From: Pusillimonas minor
Lineage (GTDB): Bacteria; Pseudomonadota; Gammaproteobacteria; Burkholderiales; Burkholderiaceae_B
Direction: 5' to 3'
Length of the DNA stretch: 64,000 bases
NCBI RefSeq assembly: GCF_014237865.1
Contig: NZ_JACJUU010000001.1
Span: 434,001-498,000 of the forward strand
The notes below the pieces were generated by a model, which worked only from the letters and a program-made list of their open reading frames with translations, was not told the DNA's origin and did not search any database. This document shows, one piece after another, positions 27,218 to 35,708 of this stretch. How positions within the stretch are numbered: position 1 is the first letter of the stretch; every line of letters begins with the position of its first letter. Made by a program: the position numbers and the translations under genes.

Positions 27218-28762
27218 CTAACGCACATTTTGGGCCACCATATAGCCCGAACCGGCACCGGTACCCCCACCCGGCCAAACTGCGGCACCCACCATATGCA
27301 GGCCTTTGACCGGCGTATGACCGTCGGCAAAACCTCGTACCGGGCGGAACAAGAAATTTTGGGACAAATGATGCGACCCGCAAACCTGATCACCGCCCAC
27401 CAGGTTTGGATTCTCGGCTTCGAGATCGAGTGGCGATACGATGTGACGCCCGAGCACCAGACCCGACAGGCCCGGCGCGTATTGCTCGATTTGCGCCATG
27501 ACACGGTCGGCATACGCCTGCTTGATATCGGCCCATGCCCTGCCCTGGATTTGCCCGGCAGCATCACCGCGAATGTCGGCGGGCAGACAACGCACCTGGA
27601 CCCACAAGGTATGTTTACCCTCTGGCGCCCGTGAAGGGTCGAATACCGTAGGTTGACCCACCACCAGTACCGGCGCATCGGGCAACAACCCGGCCATGGC
27701 CTGCTGGTAGGTACGCGCCAGGTCGTCAAGCGTGGGGCCGATGTGGACGTACGCGAATTTTTTTAGCGCCTGGGCCTGCCAAGGCGGCAGATCGGACAGT
27801 GCAAGATGAATCATCATGGTACCGGGCGCATGCCGGAACGCCTTCATGCCCGCGTCGAAGCCGGCGTCGCCGCTCTGGCCTGACAGCAGACGCATGAGCG
27901 CGCGCGGCGCCACGTTAGCCAGAACATTTGAGGCCTTGAGCGTTTCACCCGAGGTGAGCGTAACCCCCTGAACCTGGCCGCCGACAACATTGATACGATC
28001 GACTTCGGCGCCACATCGCACGCTGCCGCCACGCGATTCAATAAGTTGCACCAGCGATCGGGTGACCGTGTCGGCGCCACCCTTGCCAATAACCATACCC
28101 ATGGCTTGCCCGGCAAAGCTTTCGAGGTAAGGAAAAATAGCCCCGCCCGAGATGTCGGGTGCAAAATCGAGATGCAGCCCCCAGGTTGCCAATGCCGCAT
28201 GCAGACGAGGGTCGGTAAAGGTTTGCTCAACCCAGTTTCGTGGGGATGACACCAGCAGCCGCATCAGGTCGAGCGCACCAGTAAAGCCCTGGCTGCGCAA
28301 AATTTGCCAGCCCGCCCTGGATAACCCGCCTTTTGTCATGCGGGCAGACAATAGCGTGCCCAGCGCGCCGGCCTTGCCTGGGAAAGCAACCAGACCGGCC
28401 TTCCAGGCCGCCTGATCTTCGGGGTGGCGAATTGTAGAGAGCGTTTCTTCAAGGTCGGTGGAAACGCCGAAGTAATCACCATCGGGGAAAACTGACGCAA
28501 AGGGGCGATCGACCGGCACGAACTCGAGACCATGCGTGGCCAGTACCGAGGCATGCGCCTTGTGAAAGCCCGAGCCGGCAAACATTGACAAGTTCATTGC
28601 GGCCACATCGTGACGAAAACCAGGTAACGTCAGCGCTTCGGTTCGCACCGCGCCGCCGGGCCGGTCAAGGCGCTCGAGCACAGTAACCGTTTGCCCTTTA
28701 AGGGCCAGCTCGGCCGCCGCCACCAACCCGTTAATGCCCGACCCAATAACAATCACACTCAT
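27218..28762 (-). CDS. FAD-dependent oxidoreductase (phytoene-desaturase-like, NAD(P)/FAD family)
   Basis: 514-residue flavoprotein beginning with the dinucleotide-binding motif VIVIGSGINGLVAAAELA and the following LERLDRPGGAVRTE that contacts FAD. The C-terminal WPGGGTGAGSGYMVAQNV is the second FAD-binding stretch. The family includes carotene desaturases and PYROXD2-like proteins; no other carotenoid gene is near, so carotenoid synthesis is not supported. It lies 126 bp upstream of the ABC operon on the same strand and may share its transcript, hinting at oxidation of the imported compound (inference). Confidence 0.87.
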   Translation of the reverse strand: MSVIVIGSGINGLVAAAELALKGQTVTVLERLDRPGGAVRTEALTLPGFRHDVAAMNLSMFAGSGFHKAHASVLATHGLEFVPVDRPFASVFPDGDYFGVSTDLEETLSTIRHPEDQAAWKAGLVAFPGKAGALGTLLSARMTKGGLSRAGWQILRSQGFTGALDLMRLLVSSPRNWVEQTFTDPRLHAALATWGLHLDFAPDISGGAIFPYLESFAGQAMGMVIGKGGADTVTRSLVQLIESRGGSVRCGAEVDRINVVGGQVQGVTLTSGETLKASNVLANVAPRALMRLLSGQSGDAGFDAGMKAFRHAPGTMMIHLALSDLPPWQAQALKKFAYVHIGPTLDDLARTYQQAMAGLLPDAPVLVVGQPTVFDPSRAPEGKHTLWVQVRCLPADIRGDAAGQIQGRAWADIKQAYADRVMAQIEQYAPGLSGLVLGRHIVSPLDLEAENPNLVGGDQVCGSHHLSQNFLFRPVRGFADGHTPVKGLHMVGAAVWPGGGTGAGSGYMVAQNVR

Positions 28763-28910
28763 ACAACATCCTGTTTAAACGATGGGGTTTTGGCCGCTGC
28801 AGCAGCGATACCAGGGTTAAATACAACTACAAAAACTTGCCTGCCATTATGGCCATTGGCGCCGCCTTGCAGACACACGCAACGCACGTTCAACGCACAT
28901 GCTGCAACGA

Positions 28911-29468
28911 CTAAAGAAATTTTTTCAGCGCCTCTAGAAAAAGCTGCTGACCAAGGTGCTTGTCACGCTTCCAGGTGTCGACGGCGGCATCGTCGGCGCG
29001 ATCGGACACGTACTTGAACGACATCCAGGGCACATTATGTTCGTGTGCCGCTGCGGCAATGGCGTAAAGCTCCATGTCGACCAGATCGATGGCGGCGTGA
29101 TCGAACCACGGGTCGTGCGCCGTTACGAAACTGTCTCCTGTTCCACACGTATGCCCCGAAGACTGAATTGAAAAATACTGTTGCGGCCTTGGGCAATACG
29201 GCATTTGCCCGCGTGGTGCCAGCGACGTGACGACGTCGCGCTGCACCACACGCCCGATGGGCAACAAACCCGTCAGACCTTCTTTTAAGCCGCCAGCCGT
29301 ACCCAGGTTGAGAATGAGTGACGGCCGGGATTCGTGGATGGCCTTTAACGTGCCCATGGCCGCGTTGATTTTGCCCATACCGGTGTATACAACTCGCACA
29401 TTGGCAGGCAAGCTGCCCGGAACAAGTTCATCGGGTAAGGCGCAGACAAGAAGAAGTTTTTCGCTCAT
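28911..29468 (-). CDS. MTA/SAH nucleosidase-like phosphorylase-fold protein
   Basis: Cytosolic nucleosidase-type enzyme, 185 residues from MSEKLLLVCALPDELVPG. Motifs of the purine nucleoside phosphorylase fold are visible: VVYTGMGKINAAMGTLKAI, ILNLGTAGGL, VDMELYAIAAAA with the ribose-contacting Met-Glu, and KYVSDRADDAA with the catalytic Asp. It is shorter than the usual 230 or so residues of MtnN, missing part of the central segment, so the substrate might differ. Last chromosomal protein gene before tRNA-Leu. Confidence 0.83.
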   Translation of the reverse strand: MSEKLLLVCALPDELVPGSLPANVRVVYTGMGKINAAMGTLKAIHESRPSLILNLGTAGGLKEGLTGLLPIGRVVQRDVVTSLAPRGQMPYCPRPQQYFSIQSSGHTCGTGDSFVTAHDPWFDHAAIDLVDMELYAIAAAAHEHNVPWMSFKYVSDRADDAAVDTWKRDKHLGQQLFLEALKKFL

Positions 29469-29575
29469 GCAGCGCATTATGTAACCTGACGCGACAACAT
29501 ACAAGACCAGGCTGACGGCTGTCGTGACGGTTTGCGCCATCTCGCCCAGCCATTTATGTCATAATTACGCGCTTG

Positions 29576-29661
29576 GCGTCCATGGCGGAATTGGTAGACG
29601 CAAGAGACTTAAAATCTCTCGATCTTTGATCGTGCCGGTTCGATTCCGGCTGGACGCACCA
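29576..29661 (+). tRNA. tRNA-Leu (anticodon UAA), likely integration site of the element
   Basis: 86 nt with encoded CCA. Acceptor arms GCGTCCA / TGGACGC pair; the anticodon stem-loop GAGACTTAAAATCTC has anticodon TAA; a long variable arm and GTTCGATTC T-loop are present. The conjugative element begins directly after it, as expected if the tRNA 3' end is the attachment site. Confidence 0.96.
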
Positions 29662-29869
29662 ATAAAATCAAAGGCTTCCGAAGTACTGGCCCTTTGCATA
29701 TCTGGAAGTGTTCCGCATAACTTGCTGAACACGTTCCGCTTTCTCTTTTTCTCTGAGTTTCATGAGTGTCTTTCATTGCCTATCTGGGCAGACTCTCGCC
29801 TGAAACCGTTCTAGTTAGCAATTCGCAAAGTCATCATCTATACCTTGATGTATAGGTGGTGCTGCCTAT

Positions 29870-29892
29870 GGCAATCACGATTTCTGATTGCC
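29870..29892. promoter_or_regulatory. Inverted repeat upstream of the first element gene
   Basis: Perfect 8-bp arms GGCAATCA / TGATTGCC with a 7-base spacer, 20 bp before the ATG at 29913. Location suits an operator or a leader hairpin controlling the first genes. The rest of 29662-29869 shows no gene. Confidence 0.45.
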
Positions 29893-29912
29893 TAATTCAA
29901 TAGGGCCTTCTC

Positions 29913-30191
29913 ATGTACGTACCCAACATACAGGGCGCCGCAACAAGCGCGCGTCCAAACTTCTTGCGTCCGCAATTTCCAGAAGCCATTCGCGCTGCAC
30001 GTCACGCCGCATTGGTCTGGTTTCAAAGCGAAACGGGCATGACCCTATCGCAATTTCGAGACGTTCGTTGCTGGGAGCATTGCCAGCGCTATAACGATTC
30101 GGCCATTCAAAGACATCTTAGGGAGTCGGCCTTTCGTAGCGCCTATGCCGAACAGGTGGGCCAGATCATTGTGGAGCGTAGTGATGGGTAG
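29913..30191 (+). CDS. Hypothetical protein, first gene of the element
   Basis: Unrecognised 92-residue basic protein starting MYVPNIQGAATSARPNF. No signal peptide or membrane segment. It has a mixed helical composition (FPEAIRAARHAALVWFQ). The ATG follows AGGG at a normal distance and its end overlaps the start of the next gene by 8 bp, which supports both as real and co-translated. Because it opens the pilus operon it could be a regulator, but no motif shows this. Confidence 0.55.
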   Translation: MYVPNIQGAATSARPNFLRPQFPEAIRAARHAALVWFQSETGMTLSQFRDVRCWEHCQRYNDSAIQRHLRESAFRSAYAEQVGQIIVERSDG

Positions 30192-30528
30192 GCCACTTCT
30201 TGAACGACTGATATCAATTCGAATGTCTGACGAGGAACATCAACACTACCTCATTGCGGCCACAAAGCTAGGTATCAGTCTTTCTGAGTACTTGAGGCTG
30301 CGCCTGGCCAGCGTGAACGAAAACGATGTTGCAGACCAAATCGCTCAACTTCGCCTAACGATTCTGGACAATCCTAGCGATGTACCCACTGACTTATGGC
30401 CAGCCGTGGCTGAGGTCGTTCTTTTGCTGCGACACATTTGTAAGCCAGGCGACGTTCGAGCCGCGCACGCCGAGCTAACCCGATCAGGCGTCACCCCCTG
30501 GCGACCTTCCCAAGACCAAAAAACGTAA
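30184..30528 (+). CDS. Hypothetical small protein with a ribbon-helix-helix-like N-terminus
   Basis: 114 residues starting MGRPLLERLISIRMSDEEHQ. The segment ISIRMSDEEHQHYLIAA followed by KLGISLSEYLRLRL has the beta-helix-helix spacing of ribbon-helix-helix DNA-binding proteins and of MobC-type relaxosome accessories. The rest is helical. Start chosen at 30184 because it overlaps the upstream stop; a longer frame from 30145 runs across the preceding gene. May regulate the pilus operon or act in the relaxosome, both inferred. Confidence 0.6.
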   Translation: MGRPLLERLISIRMSDEEHQHYLIAATKLGISLSEYLRLRLASVNENDVADQIAQLRLTILDNPSDVPTDLWPAVAEVVLLLRHICKPGDVRAAHAELTRSGVTPWRPSQDQKT

Positions 30529-30568
30529 CTCGTCACGGGTCTTGCCCTAATAATCCGGAGCTATTTAG

Positions 30569-31660
30569 ATGCAATTGCACATCAAGGCTGCAGCGTTGAT
30601 GGCGGCAACGCTCGTCGGCGGGTGCGGATTCGTACCAAAAAAACCGCCCAAGCCTGTAGAGGGACAACGCATACCGATCAATCTGACTGCACCTAACCCC
30701 CGTCCGTGGGCTGGCCCAATGCTCGCCCACCCCAGCCAGCCAGAGCTGATCGCCCTTGCCTCGACGCAAACCGTCCAACCGCCGGCAACGAGTAGCGAAA
30801 TCACAGCGACGAGCGATACAACTTCCTCTCCAACCGCTAAAGGAGACACCCCACAAACACAAGCGCCTCTAATAGAAGAGAACACTCAACTGGCAAAGCT
30901 ATCGCCACCGGAAGAGCCGCTTGCGATGTGGCCCGTACTGCTGACATTCAATCCAAATGAACAGCTGGACAGCTCTGCTACTCGACTCCCCTTAGAGCGT
31001 GTCAGCTTTACCTGGCCAGAGCAACCCGTAAAAGTTGTTCTTCCCGAACCGATGAGCACGCCGGAACCGTCGCCAACCCTCCCTGCACCGAGCGAGGCAA
31101 GCGCCCAGCCAGTGAACTTACCCGAGGTCAAAAGCGAGTCCCCATTACATATAGCCAGTAGCCTCCCCTCTGATGCAAAGGCTACAGATCAAGGCTCAAG
31201 CGTGAAAACAAGCGTCAAAGAGCAGCAAGACACAAATGGCACGCCGCACTCGAACAGCGAACGGGCCCCAGGCCAGGTCGAGCAAGGCAGCCAGTCCGAC
31301 GCTGTGGCTCTTAGTAAGACAGACGAACTTGAAAGTCCAGCGCCCCAGACTGGAACGCAACACGAACCCGATCCTGTACCTGAACCTGTGCCTGAACCCG
31401 CGCCACCGCTACTGACGTGGTCCGCACAGGCCGGTATGACCCTGAGTGAAATGCTGAGCAACTGGGGGGCTGATCAAGGGTGGATTGTTCGCTGGGCCAG
31501 CGAATCGGATTATCGGATCGAAGCGCCCTTCTCTATACAGGCACCGGATTTCCTGGCGGCCGCATCGCACGTATTTAACGCCTACCGCGACGCGGGGCGC
31601 TCTTTTAACGTCACGGCCTATGCCAACCAGGTACTGGTCGTGAAAGCTCCAACGGATTAA
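30569..31660 (+). CDS. pilL: PilL-like lipoprotein with TcpQ domain
   Basis: Outer-membrane lipoprotein of the thin-pilus assembly machine. The 363 residues start with a lipobox signal (MAATLVGGCGF, Cys about residue 18). A long Pro/Glu/Ser-rich spacer (residues 30-270, with PEPVPEPAPP-type runs) crosses the periplasm. The C-terminal 80 residues, from WSAQAGMTLSEMLSNWG to NVTAYANQVLVV, match the TcpQ/PilL domain that works with the secretin. Length is close to R64 PilL. CGGAG precedes the ATG. First recognised gene of the pilus operon. Confidence 0.85.
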   Translation: MQLHIKAAALMAATLVGGCGFVPKKPPKPVEGQRIPINLTAPNPRPWAGPMLAHPSQPELIALASTQTVQPPATSSEITATSDTTSSPTAKGDTPQTQAPLIEENTQLAKLSPPEEPLAMWPVLLTFNPNEQLDSSATRLPLERVSFTWPEQPVKVVLPEPMSTPEPSPTLPAPSEASAQPVNLPEVKSESPLHIASSLPSDAKATDQGSSVKTSVKEQQDTNGTPHSNSERAPGQVEQGSQSDAVALSKTDELESPAPQTGTQHEPDPVPEPVPEPAPPLLTWSAQAGMTLSEMLSNWGADQGWIVRWASESDYRIEAPFSIQAPDFLAAASHVFNAYRDAGRSFNVTAYANQVLVVKAPTD

Positions 31661-31667
31661 TAAGCCC

Positions 31668-33386
31668 ATGCCTACTTTTAATTATCGGCCAGCTATACGC
31701 CTGGTCGCCTCAACGCTTTGCCTTGCAATTATTTCTGGTTGTGCTGCTTATAAGCGCATTGACGATGCGCCAGAGGTTGCTCAAGAAGCCTTCAACATCG
31801 CCCTAGAACAAATCGATGCCCATCGTGAAGGGCGCGAGATCATCACGAAGGTCGACGAGCCTTGGATCTCAACCCAGCAAATCAAGCCGAGCACTGAACG
31901 GACCCAGAAAATTCCTACCGCGCAGGACTGCCGAGTCCGTCTGATTGCTGATGCGCCCCTTTCGCTGGTGGATTTCACGCAGATCGTAGCGGCCGACTGT
32001 CAGCTGCCTATACGTATTAGCCAAGACGCCTGGGCGGCCTTGGCAGGCGGGTCAATTCAAACAAGCGCTACCCCCGCCATGGGGGGCACTGTGCCGATGG
32101 TGCCCTCTCTGGGGCCAGCCGCAGCCGCGATGGCACCCGCAGCCAACGCGCCAACCGGCCGAAACTTTGCCTACTCCACCAGTGGTGAGCGCCAGATTCA
32201 ACCGCTTCGATGGCTGGGCAAACCACTATCTGGGCTGCTGGATGTGGTGACCTCTCAACTGGGCTTGTCCTGGTCGTATCGCAACAATGCGGTCGTGATC
32301 CACTATTTAGACACGCGCACATTTCGTGTCGCCCTTTCTTCAGAGCTCGATGTCGAGGCCAATGTCACCAGTGGCGCAAGCCTGACCTCCGGCACGGGGG
32401 GGAGTGGCAACGGCACCAGCGCCAGCGAAACAACCTCTGAGACATCGCAACGCACGCTGATGAGCATCAAATCGCGCTTTGGCGCCGATGTGCAACGCGC
32501 TGTTCAGGCCATGCTGACCCCAGGGGTCGGACAGCACGCATTTTCTCCGTCCATCGGCACAATTACCGTGACCGACACACCCGATGTGCTGGACCGCATT
32601 GGGCAATATATTGAGAACACCAATGCGCGTATGAGCCGACAAGCCATGCTGTATGTGACGGTGGCCTCTGTAGAGCTGACCGACTCGGACAGTCTGGGCA
32701 TCAACTGGAACATGGTGTGGCGATCATTAAACGGCAGTTTTGGTGCTGGTTTTACCAACGGATTTTCTCCTTTGGAAAGCTCTGCCAGTGTGGGTTTTGG
32801 CATTTTGGATACCGCTTCCGGGCGTGCTGGCCAGTTTGGCGGCACCCAGGCTATTTTGAGCGCCCTGTCCAAACAAGGGGCCGTGTCCATCATGCGTCAA
32901 CGGGGTGTCACAACGCAGCACCTGCAGCCTACCCCGATCCACCTGACTAACGAGCGCCAATATGTGTGCGGCCGCAGTCAAACCAACACGGCTCAAGTCG
33001 GTTCTACCGAATCAACGACGCTCTGCAGCGTGGTCACAGGGTTTGCCATGGACATATTGCCGGACATTCATGATGAGCACCTGACCCTTCAGTTCTCGCT
33101 GAACATGTCGCCACCGGCTCGCATTGAAATGGTCCCCGGCAACCCCGAGCGGCCGGAATATACCGCGTCTGTGGATCGTCAGACCTTTTTGCAACGGGTT
33201 GGGATGCGTTCTGGCCAAACTTTGGTGATTTCGGACTTCCAGGAAGCCAGCGAATCGTCAAACAAGCAAGGTATCGGCGGTACCTCGGCCTGGGCAGTGA
33301 CGGGCGGTGGTGCCCGTGAAAAGACCCGGCGCGTTCTGGTCATCATTATTTCGCCACGCATCATGCCGACGCAGCAGGACAGTTAG
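31668..33386 (+). CDS. pilN: PilN secretin (type IVb pilus outer-membrane channel)
   Basis: Lipoprotein secretin through which the thin pilus leaves the cell. The signal ends in a lipobox (LAIISGCAAYKR). N-domains occupy residues 90-330 and include LRWLGKPLSGLLDVV. The C-terminal gate domain contains the secretin signature around VVTGFAMDILPDIHDEHLTL, and ends RVLVIIISPRIMP. At 572 residues it matches R64 PilN. Seven bp after pilL and 2 bp before pilM. Confidence 0.93.
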   Translation: MPTFNYRPAIRLVASTLCLAIISGCAAYKRIDDAPEVAQEAFNIALEQIDAHREGREIITKVDEPWISTQQIKPSTERTQKIPTAQDCRVRLIADAPLSLVDFTQIVAADCQLPIRISQDAWAALAGGSIQTSATPAMGGTVPMVPSLGPAAAAMAPAANAPTGRNFAYSTSGERQIQPLRWLGKPLSGLLDVVTSQLGLSWSYRNNAVVIHYLDTRTFRVALSSELDVEANVTSGASLTSGTGGSGNGTSASETTSETSQRTLMSIKSRFGADVQRAVQAMLTPGVGQHAFSPSIGTITVTDTPDVLDRIGQYIENTNARMSRQAMLYVTVASVELTDSDSLGINWNMVWRSLNGSFGAGFTNGFSPLESSASVGFGILDTASGRAGQFGGTQAILSALSKQGAVSIMRQRGVTTQHLQPTPIHLTNERQYVCGRSQTNTAQVGSTESTTLCSVVTGFAMDILPDIHDEHLTLQFSLNMSPPARIEMVPGNPERPEYTASVDRQTFLQRVGMRSGQTLVISDFQEASESSNKQGIGGTSAWAVTGGGAREKTRRVLVIIISPRIMPTQQDS

Positions 33387-33388
33387 CC

Positions 33389-33826
33389 ATGCCGGTATTT
33401 TTCCTGGTTCTTCTTATAGTCATGACGATTCAGGACAAGGTATATGAGGTAGGTCGATCAACACAAACGCTCAACAAAGAGACTCGCGCACGCACGCTGG
33501 GAAGCGACCTGCTCGTTGTACGCAACGCACTGGCTGCTTACCGTCGGGACAACCCCGCCGAATTAGGCACGGTCAACCTCGCAGCGCTGGGCTTACCCAA
33601 CTGGTTCACCCCTTCAGCGCAATTGCACGCTTTGATTGATTCGACCAATGCTTATGTCTATTACACACCGCGTGACGACAAGCCAGACTTGATGGCAATT
33701 CTGGGGACGGCCGTCCCCGCCAGCGCGGGCGTAGCACGCAACGGACAGTTGCAATCGCCCCACTCTCATTCTTCTATCCCTTTGCCCGCCGCCATACCGA
33801 ATGGGAGCATTGTCTTGATGCTTTAG
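33389..33826 (+). CDS. pilM: PilM-like thin-pilus protein
   Basis: 145-residue inner-membrane-anchored protein starting MPVFFLVLLIVMTIQ, with one N-terminal hydrophobic segment and a small periplasmic domain (LVVRNALAAYRRDNP). The length matches R64 PilM. In R64 this gene lies before pilN; here it lies after, so the name rests on resemblance and cluster membership. Role in pilus assembly is otherwise unclear. Confidence 0.78.
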   Translation: MPVFFLVLLIVMTIQDKVYEVGRSTQTLNKETRARTLGSDLLVVRNALAAYRRDNPAELGTVNLAALGLPNWFTPSAQLHALIDSTNAYVYYTPRDDKPDLMAILGTAVPASAGVARNGQLQSPHSHSSIPLPAAIPNGSIVLML

Positions 33827-33865
33827 TCGGCTGGCACCGCGGGCGCGTTGCAGGACAACAGCGAC

Positions 33866-35212
33866 ATGACGCAAGCGGTCACTCTTTTTAAAACTGTCAA
33901 AGGCGTCACCCCGATCAAGGTGGGGCGCCGTATCCTAATTTCTGGCCTGTACTGGCAAGTATTGCCCGGCAGCCAGAATTACATGCAAGAAGCCAAGAAA
34001 ATTGCGCGACGTGAACGCGAGCGCACCCAACAGGCGCTTGAGGTCGTATTACTTCGTCGCCATACGGATGTCGTACAAGCAGGTTTTGTCGTGCGCGGGG
34101 GCCGTGCCAAAAAAGGGACGGTCTCGCTGGCGGCGGTAGCGGCCGATAGTCTTGGCGCAACCTTTATTGCTGCTTTTGCATTGCCCGATGGCCGCTTCGC
34201 CTTAGCCGCTGCACTGCACAATGCCATCGTTCCCGACTCTGACGGCGTCTTCGATGCCCAAGAGGCCCAGCACAAAATCCAGGAGCTTTGGAACTCGCTC
34301 TCGGGTAGCGTCAGTGCAGGTGAGCTGGTTGTGTATGCGCCACCTGAACTTTGGGCCGACGCCAAGCCAGTTGAGCTTGCCGACCTCATTCCCAATATCC
34401 GGCGCAGCCACCGTCTTCGCCAACGCCTGACACTAAACAACCATAACCTCGTGACCTGGGTTGTCTGGGGTGTACTCCTCTTGGCCGCAGCCAGTGCCTG
34501 GGGACTTTGGGAGCATCACCAAGCGCGGCTTGCGCAAGAAAGAGCCCTTGCTCGCGCACAGGAGCTTGAACGCTTGCGCGGTCAAGTCGGGTTAAGCGCT
34601 TCGGATTTGTCCTTGATGCGTCCGTGGACCTCACAGCCTGCGGTACTGACCCTGGCGCAGCACTGTTCTGATGCCATCGGGCAAGTTCCTTTGACGCTCG
34701 ATGGTTGGGTGCTGCTCAACGCCCAATGTTCGGCTAAAACCGCCAGTGCCTCATTCGCCCGAACAGACGGGCGCACGGTTCGCGGCTTTACTCAAGCGGC
34801 TCAGCGCTGGCGTACCGGCGTTGGCGTTCAGTTCTCCACTGACGGTGACCTGGGCACATTGGATTGGCCCATGGCCATGCCGGCAGGTGGCGACGACGCC
34901 TTGGCCCCACTCAACGTGCGAAGTGCTGCCTTTATGAGCTGGTGGCAAGAACGTCTGGTTCCTTTTGAGACCAGCACAACAACCTCCACGCTGGCACCGG
35001 GCTACGCCCCACCGCCAAACGTGCAAGACCCGAAACTGACTGCACCGCATTGGAAAACACTGCGCTGGTCAATCAAATCCACACCCCGTAACCCGACATC
35101 GCTTCTGGCTGATTTCAACTTGCCGGGCATTCGCCTGCAAGAAATTGGCTTGGCTTTTGGCGGCAATGGGGAATTGAACTGGACTTTAAAAGGTGAACTT
35201 TATGGCGAGTAA
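33866..35212 (+). CDS. pilO: PilO-like pilus assembly protein
   Basis: Bitopic assembly protein of the thin pilus (PilO2 family), 448 residues from MTQAVTLFKTVKGVTPIKVG. A cytoplasmic domain of about 180 residues precedes one membrane segment (LVTWVVWGVLLLAAASAWGL) and a coiled-coil (ARLAQERALARAQELERL), then a periplasmic domain. A TTG start 18 bp upstream is possible, but the ATG has AGGA at suitable distance. It overlaps pilP by 11 bp. Confidence 0.85.
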   Translation: MTQAVTLFKTVKGVTPIKVGRRILISGLYWQVLPGSQNYMQEAKKIARRERERTQQALEVVLLRRHTDVVQAGFVVRGGRAKKGTVSLAAVAADSLGATFIAAFALPDGRFALAAALHNAIVPDSDGVFDAQEAQHKIQELWNSLSGSVSAGELVVYAPPELWADAKPVELADLIPNIRRSHRLRQRLTLNNHNLVTWVVWGVLLLAAASAWGLWEHHQARLAQERALARAQELERLRGQVGLSASDLSLMRPWTSQPAVLTLAQHCSDAIGQVPLTLDGWVLLNAQCSAKTASASFARTDGRTVRGFTQAAQRWRTGVGVQFSTDGDLGTLDWPMAMPAGGDDALAPLNVRSAAFMSWWQERLVPFETSTTTSTLAPGYAPPPNVQDPKLTAPHWKTLRWSIKSTPRNPTSLLADFNLPGIRLQEIGLAFGGNGELNWTLKGELYGE

Positions 35213-35708
35213 ACATACCGCCCACTTACTGCTGGTTCTCTTTAGCAGTTTGTCCCTACCGACACTCGGTCATGCCCAGACCGACAAGCCGCCGGTAACC
35301 GTCAGCGACCTGGACGCCATCTTGCAAGAGGAGATTTTGCTTAAAGCCATGGCCAACAGAGCAAAGCAGCGTGCTGAACTGGGCCGCTTTGATAGCGCAG
35401 CGAAAACTGCCGACCTGACTAACCCCACTCTGCCGCAACTAGCATGGCGTCGCTCAACCGCTTCTGGCTGGTTAGCCAAGCTTTATCTGAACGACGGCTC
35501 ATCAGTGATTGTCTCGCACGGTGAATTGCTGCCTGGCGGTTACGTCGTCGCCCAGATCAACGAGAACGGCGTCAAGCTCAAGCACAACGACGAGCTCATC
35601 GACCTGAGTGCCGCCAGTAGCGGCGCGCCCACACCAAGCCAGAACAGTGCGCCGGCGGCCATGATGCCGCCCTCTTTTGTACCTCCCCCACAAGGACGCT
35701 TGCCATGA
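35202..35708 (+). CDS. pilP: PilP-like pilus biogenesis protein
   Basis: 168-residue exported protein with a signal peptide (MASKHTAHLLLVLFSSLSLP, cleaved near GHAQ). A helical segment (VSDLDAILQEEILLKAMANR) precedes a small beta domain (WLAKLYLNDGSSVIVSHGEL and LLPGGYVVAQINENGVKL), the PilP layout that links inner-membrane PilO to the secretin. Preceded by AAAAGG; start codon of pilQ overlaps its stop (ATGA). Confidence 0.87.
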   Translation: MASKHTAHLLLVLFSSLSLPTLGHAQTDKPPVTVSDLDAILQEEILLKAMANRAKQRAELGRFDSAAKTADLTNPTLPQLAWRRSTASGWLAKLYLNDGSSVIVSHGELLPGGYVVAQINENGVKLKHNDELIDLSAASSGAPTPSQNSAPAAMMPPSFVPPPQGRLP

